Positions 60,957-64,000 of a stretch of DNA of 64,000 nt are shown here, in pieces. The notes beneath the pieces were generated by a model. The model did not search any database. It saw only the letters and a list, made by a program, of their open reading frames with translations, and had not been told where the DNA came from. Each line of letters starts with the position of its first letter. Position 1 is the first letter of the stretch. A program made the translations under genes and the position numbers. The stretch lies in contig RSEF01000019.1 in NCBI GenBank assembly GCA_003993805.1, positions 8,676,874-8,740,873 of the forward strand, written 5' to 3'. Source of the stretch: Himantopus leucocephalus (taxonomy: Eukaryota; Chordata; Aves; Charadriiformes; Recurvirostridae).

Positions 60957-60970
60957 GTTGCCATGGCAGC
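60957..60970. promoter_or_regulatory. DDX52: X-box (RFX-type palindrome)
   Basis: GTTGCCATGGCAGC matches the RFX palindrome GTTGCCATGGCAAC at 13 of 14 bases, 129 bp before the ATG. A half-site, GGTTGCTACG, follows at about 60996. Confidence 0.5.
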
Positions 60971-61033
60971 ACGGCGCCATGACACCCCGCGGGGTGGTTG
61001 CTACGCTACTTGGTCGGATCCGCCTCCGCGCCG

Positions 61034-61056
61034 CCGGAAGTACTCTCTACTTCCGG
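61034..61056. promoter_or_regulatory. DDX52: Perfect inverted pair of ETS sites
   Basis: CCGGAAGTA at 61034-61042 and its exact reverse complement TACTTCCGG at 61048-61056, with a five-base CTCTC spacer. CCGGAAGT is the high-affinity ETS/GABP site. It lies 43 bp before the DDX52 ATG, hence at or just after the likely start of transcription. Confidence 0.6.
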
Positions 61057-61098
61057 TGGAGGGGGCGCCGCGGGGAGTGTTGGGAGTTGTGCGGCGGC

Positions 61099-61185
61099 AT
61101 GGAGGCTCAAGAGCTGTTTCGGCGGTTGGGTGCCGGTGCTCGCTTTGATGTGCGGCGCTTCGGGCAAGATGCGCGGCGATTCGGG
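61099..61185 (+). CDS. DDX52: DDX52 exon 1 (coding part)
   Basis: Residues 1-29, phase 0. The donor GTGCGG is weak but is the only GT that keeps frame with exon 2. Confidence 0.85.
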
Positions 61186-64000
61186 GTGCGGTGCCATCGT
61201 GGGGGGTGGCTGGGATGGGTCGTTCCCTCCGCGACACGGGCCCGCGGGGCCCATCCCTTCCGTGCGGCGGGACCCCGGGCCTACCTGCGGCCCTGCGGTA
61301 GCGGTCCGGGAGGCGCTGGGATCTAGGCAGAGCCATCTCACCGTTTTCCCTGCTTTCTCCCGCAGGTGGTGAAGGGGAGTGGCGGCGGCGGTATCTCACT
61401 GGAGAGCCTCGACTTCTTCGGGCGCAAGGAGGGAGCCCCGCTGGGGTCTGCCGAGGAGGGCTGGGGGCTCGCAGGGGCTGGCGAGGAGGTAAAGGGTGGA
61501 GAGCAGCAGAAGGAGGACGGAGCAGGGAATAACGACAGAGAGGTGGCAGGAAAGAGAAAAAGAACCGCAGAAAGCAATGAAGGGAAACGAAAAAAGAAAA
61601 AGACACGAGGTATTTACACCCTGATGAAGTTCATGCTTCTTACTTGTTTCAGGTTGCTTTAAATCTGCAGGTACCGTACATCATTTTACCACAATTGTCC
61701 TGGTTTCAGCTGGGACAGAGTTAATTTTCTTTCTAGTGGCTGCTCTGTTTCAGATTTAGTATGAAAGGTATGTCAATAATGCATATTGTTTTAATTGCTG
61801 CTGGGTGATGTTTATAGTATTCAAGGACTTTCCAGCTTCCCATAGAAGCTGGGAAAGGAGCATAGACAGAACAACAGAATGGCCAATGGAATAGGCCATA
61901 CCGTAGATGTTCTGCTCAGTATAGAAATGGGGGTTGTCTCGGGGGGAGATCTGGCAATCTGCTTGGGTCGGGCCGGGCAACCAATTCACCGGGTGGTGAG
62001 AGTGACTTGTGTCTTGTATATTCTTTTACCATTACTATTGTTATTTTCTTTTTCTGTTATTGTTCTATTAAACTGTCCTTATCTCAATCCACAAGTTGGA
62101 TTTTTTTCCCCTTTCCCCTCCTTTTCTCCCTCTTCTTCCTACTCTTCTCGGGGGGGAAAGGTGGGTGAGCAAGCAGCTGTGTGGTCCTAGTTGCTGGCGT
62201 TAAACCATGACAAGAATAAAAGAGGCTTTTGAGTTCTTTGGCTGGCCTGTGTCGGAGCTGATAAAATAATTGGGCCAAGATTCGGTGTTAAAGCATGAGT
62301 ATGTGGTTCCCATCCTTCTGAAGTCTTCATTAACTTTGGTGAGAATGAGAGAAAAAAGGTTTTGAGATGTCTTTTTTTACCAAATAATTTTTGTCTGGAT
62401 TTTACTAATGGAAATTTTATTTCTTTGAAACTTCCAGAAGCAGCATCAATGCCGGAGTTGTCAGAAAGTAATGGAATAAAGTGGATGTCCTCTCTGGAAG
62501 CAAAATTTGATGATACAAAAGACAAAAAACCTACTGCAGAAAAACTTGAACGCTTGAGAAGAGAAAAGGTGGGGCCATGGAGTTCTGATGTAGCAACAGA
62601 TTACTTGGTTTCTGTGGCTGTTTCATCAGAAAATTGAGGTTCATTTATGGTAATTCCTCTTGGGAGGAGGGTGACTGAGTATGGGGAAAATAACCAGAAA
62701 CTATATAACCATATATGTTTATTTTTATGCTGTCTAAGAAAGAAAGCTTTTCCTTTTAGATAAACCGCTTCAGAAATCAACACAAGATTAGTGTTCAAGG
62801 AACAGATCTTCCTGACCCAATTGCCACATTTGATCAACTTCAAAAGGAATACAAAGTTCACCCTAAAATTATGGAGAACATTCAAGCTGCTGGTTTCCAG
62901 GTCCCAACGCCAATCCAGATGCAGGCTATTCCTGTCATGCTTCATGTAAGTTTTCTGGTATTGCATTTTATTACAGGGAATATGGCAAAATGTGCAGAGC
63001 AGCCTCTCTTTAGGGTCATGGCAGTGGTGAATGTGATTTCCCCCACCACCACCACTTTTTCTAGGAAAATATGACAGACACCCTTCTTATTTTTTCTTAC
63101 AGGGTCGGGAACTTCTAGCTTCAGCTCCTACTGGGTCTGGAAAAACACTGGCATTTTGTATTCCTCTCTTAACACATCTGAAACAACCTAGGAACAAAGG
63201 ATTCAGAGCTCTGATCATATCGCCTACCCGAGAACTTGCTAGCCAGGTGTGTGTTGAGGGGAAGAGGGTTGTCATATTGATGTGTTTCAAAGTTTTCACT
63301 GTGAATCAGTAAAATAGCAGGTAGTAAATAGGGTTTCTTTTTTTCTTTATTAACCTCGGCTATCAGAAAAGGCTAATTTAAATGTTTCTTTTGAGTCTCT
63401 AGTCTTCTGTGAAATATCTAGCATCTCAATCTAATCTAGATTATTGGATTAGAGGCTCAAGAGTCTCTCATCATATTTTAAAATTGCCCAATGCTTAGCT
63501 GCTCTTAATACCTACCTTCGTATTTGAGATTGCTACAAGAGATTTATGTTTGTCCCAAACACAGAAGTTCAACGAATAATTTTATATTGAAGCTTTGTTA
63601 CTAAACGGAAATAAAAATTACAATTTTGAGCAGAGTTCCTTTTTTGTTTAAATGGGAGAGGGGGCTTGTGGCAGCTACATCGTTAGAGTCAAGATATGGT
63701 GGTCAAGCCTGTGAGAACTTTCAAGTGAGTAATACATGTTGGAAAGCTGCATTTTATTATGCTAAGAAAACTAGACATCTTTCTCTTAACACTGGAATTA
63801 GAGCAATATTTGAAGTTGTATCTTCAGGACTGTCTGCAGTTTTTCTGGTTAGGAAAGCTAATCAGTTTGGTTTGAAAATTTAATCTCTTCTTCTGCCTTC
63901 TCAGACACATCGGGAGCTGGTGAAGTTGGCTGAGGGGACAGGCTTCAGAATACATATGATCCACAAGGCAGCTGAAGCAGCAAAGAAGTTTGGGCCCAAG
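61099..64000 (+). CDS. DDX52: DEAD-box RNA helicase DDX52 (Rok1 family), 5' part, 6 exons
   Basis: Exons: 61099-61185, 61366-61609, 62438-62568, 62760-62945, 63103-63246, 63905-64000 (runs off the window). 888 nt, in phase, 296 residues of about 600. The start fits [20 protein letters not shown], and ATG has G at -3 and +4. Residues 30-150 are a charged, poorly conserved N-terminal extension with a Lys/Arg-rich patch (KRKKKKTR), probably a nucleolar signal. Then the DEAD-box core: upstream Phe in [11 protein letters not shown] motif in [17 protein letters not shown], motif [11 protein letters not shown] (Walker A), motif Ia PTRELASQ. The DEAD-type motif II and the C-terminal RecA lobe lie to the right of the window. 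ATP-dependent RNA unwinding in 18S rRNA maturation and 40S assembly, by analogy with yeast Rok1. [19 protein letters not shown] distinguishes it from other DEAD-box proteins. Confidence 0.96.
61366..61609 (+). CDS. DDX52: DDX52 exon 2
   Basis: Residues 30-111: [20 protein letters not shown], then an acidic/Gly region and [19 protein letters not shown]. Acceptor TCTCCCGCAG, donor GTATTT. Confidence 0.9.
61696..62212 (+). mobile_element. Solo LTR of an avian ERVL-like endogenous retrovirus
   Basis: A 517-bp non-coding element in DDX52 intron 2 that starts TGTCCTGGTTTCAGCTGGGA and ends AAACCATGACA, so TG...CA bounded. Flanks ACAAT (61691-61695) and AGAAT (62213-62217) look like a decayed five-base target duplication. 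Internal signals in the same direction as DDX52: CCAAT box (61882-61889), degenerate TATAGAA (from 61920), ATTAAA (62067-62072) and a T/C-rich R-U5-like end. No retroviral genes remain. I recognise it as one of the common LTR families of neoavian genomes; the exact subfamily needs a repeat library. Confidence 0.8.
62438..62568 (+). CDS. DDX52: DDX52 exon 3
   Basis: Residues 111-154: [20 protein letters not shown] to LERLRREK. Acceptor AAACTTCCAG, donor GTGGGG. Matches the human IQWMSSVEAK segment. Confidence 0.93.
62760..62945 (+). CDS. DDX52: DDX52 exon 4, Q motif
   Basis: Residues 155-216: [20 protein letters not shown], the conserved upstream Phe (ATFDQL) and the Q motif [14 protein letters not shown]. 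Acceptor CCTTTTAG, donor GTAAGT. Confidence 0.95.
63103..63246 (+). CDS. DDX52: DDX52 exon 5, motifs I and Ia
   Basis: Residues 217-264: [18 protein letters not shown] (Walker A) and [13 protein letters not shown] (Ia). Acceptor TTTCTTACAG, donor GTGTGT. Confidence 0.96.
63905..64000 (+). CDS. DDX52: DDX52 exon 6 (cut by the window edge)
   Basis: Residues 265-296: [20 protein letters not shown] to KKFGPK. Acceptor CCTTCTCAG. The exon is still open at the last base. Confidence 0.95.

Larger units (their letters stand above)
60780..61480 (+). promoter_or_regulatory. DDX52: DDX52 CpG island promoter
   Basis: An abrupt change from AT-rich DNA to CpG-dense DNA at 60780, extending over exon 1 and into exon 2. 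No TATA box. Carries the RFX-type and ETS-type sites listed separately, typical of a housekeeping ribosome-biogenesis gene. Confidence 0.75.

Noticed and set aside
60764..60985. A minus-strand frame starting in the DDX52 CpG island, suggesting a divergent gene
   Set aside because: Only 73 codons, Arg-rich, no family match. No divergent protein gene is known upstream of DDX52 in mammals.

Overview
The window is vertebrate nuclear DNA, most likely from a bird. It carries three protein-coding genes, all on the + strand, with canonical GT/AG introns: the 3' part of HEATR6 (951-14313, 17 exons in view), a complete HNF1B (26925-50218, 9 coding exons, 557 residues) and the 5' part of DDX52 (61099 to the right edge, 6 exons in view). 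The avian assignment rests on compact introns, very GC-rich CpG islands next to AT-rich stretches, and a solo LTR of an abundant avian ERVL-like family in DDX52 intron 2. Species cannot be read from the sequence.

Layout: 1-14.75 kb is AT-richer and holds HEATR6, ending in a canonical AATAAA. 14.75-26.3 kb is GC-rich intergenic DNA with a 530-bp polypyrimidine tract, a (TTTTC)n array, a GC minisatellite and several AT-rich islands that look like regulatory elements. 26.3-28.3 kb is the HNF1B CpG island and promoter, with an HNF4/COUP-type DR1, a GATA box and an octamer upstream of the ATG. 27-50 kb is the HNF1B body; its large introns 1, 4, 5 and 8 hold repeats and many AT-rich, homeodomain-site-rich islands. 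Intron 4 carries a DR5 retinoic acid response element-like site and a MafB-type half-site within about 110 bp. 50.2-60.7 kb is HNF1B 3' UTR and then intergenic DNA with no gene I can support. 60.8-61.5 kb is the DDX52 CpG island promoter, with an RFX-type palindrome and a perfect inverted pair of ETS sites.

Roles: HEATR6 is a poorly characterised HEAT-repeat protein. HNF1B is the POU-homeodomain factor of kidney, pancreas, liver and hindbrain development. DDX52 is the nucleolar DEAD-box helicase related to yeast Rok1, acting in 18S rRNA maturation. They do not form a functional unit. HNF1B followed by DDX52 is the same order and direction as in human 17q12, whereas human HEATR6 lies elsewhere on 17q. 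I found no new biological system; the most interesting signals are regulatory (HNF1B intron 4, HNF1B alternative acceptor, HNF1B 3' UTR microRNA seed matches, DDX52 promoter palindrome). Exon boundaries were set by hand from reading phase, splice consensus and remembered vertebrate orthologues; no alignment was run.
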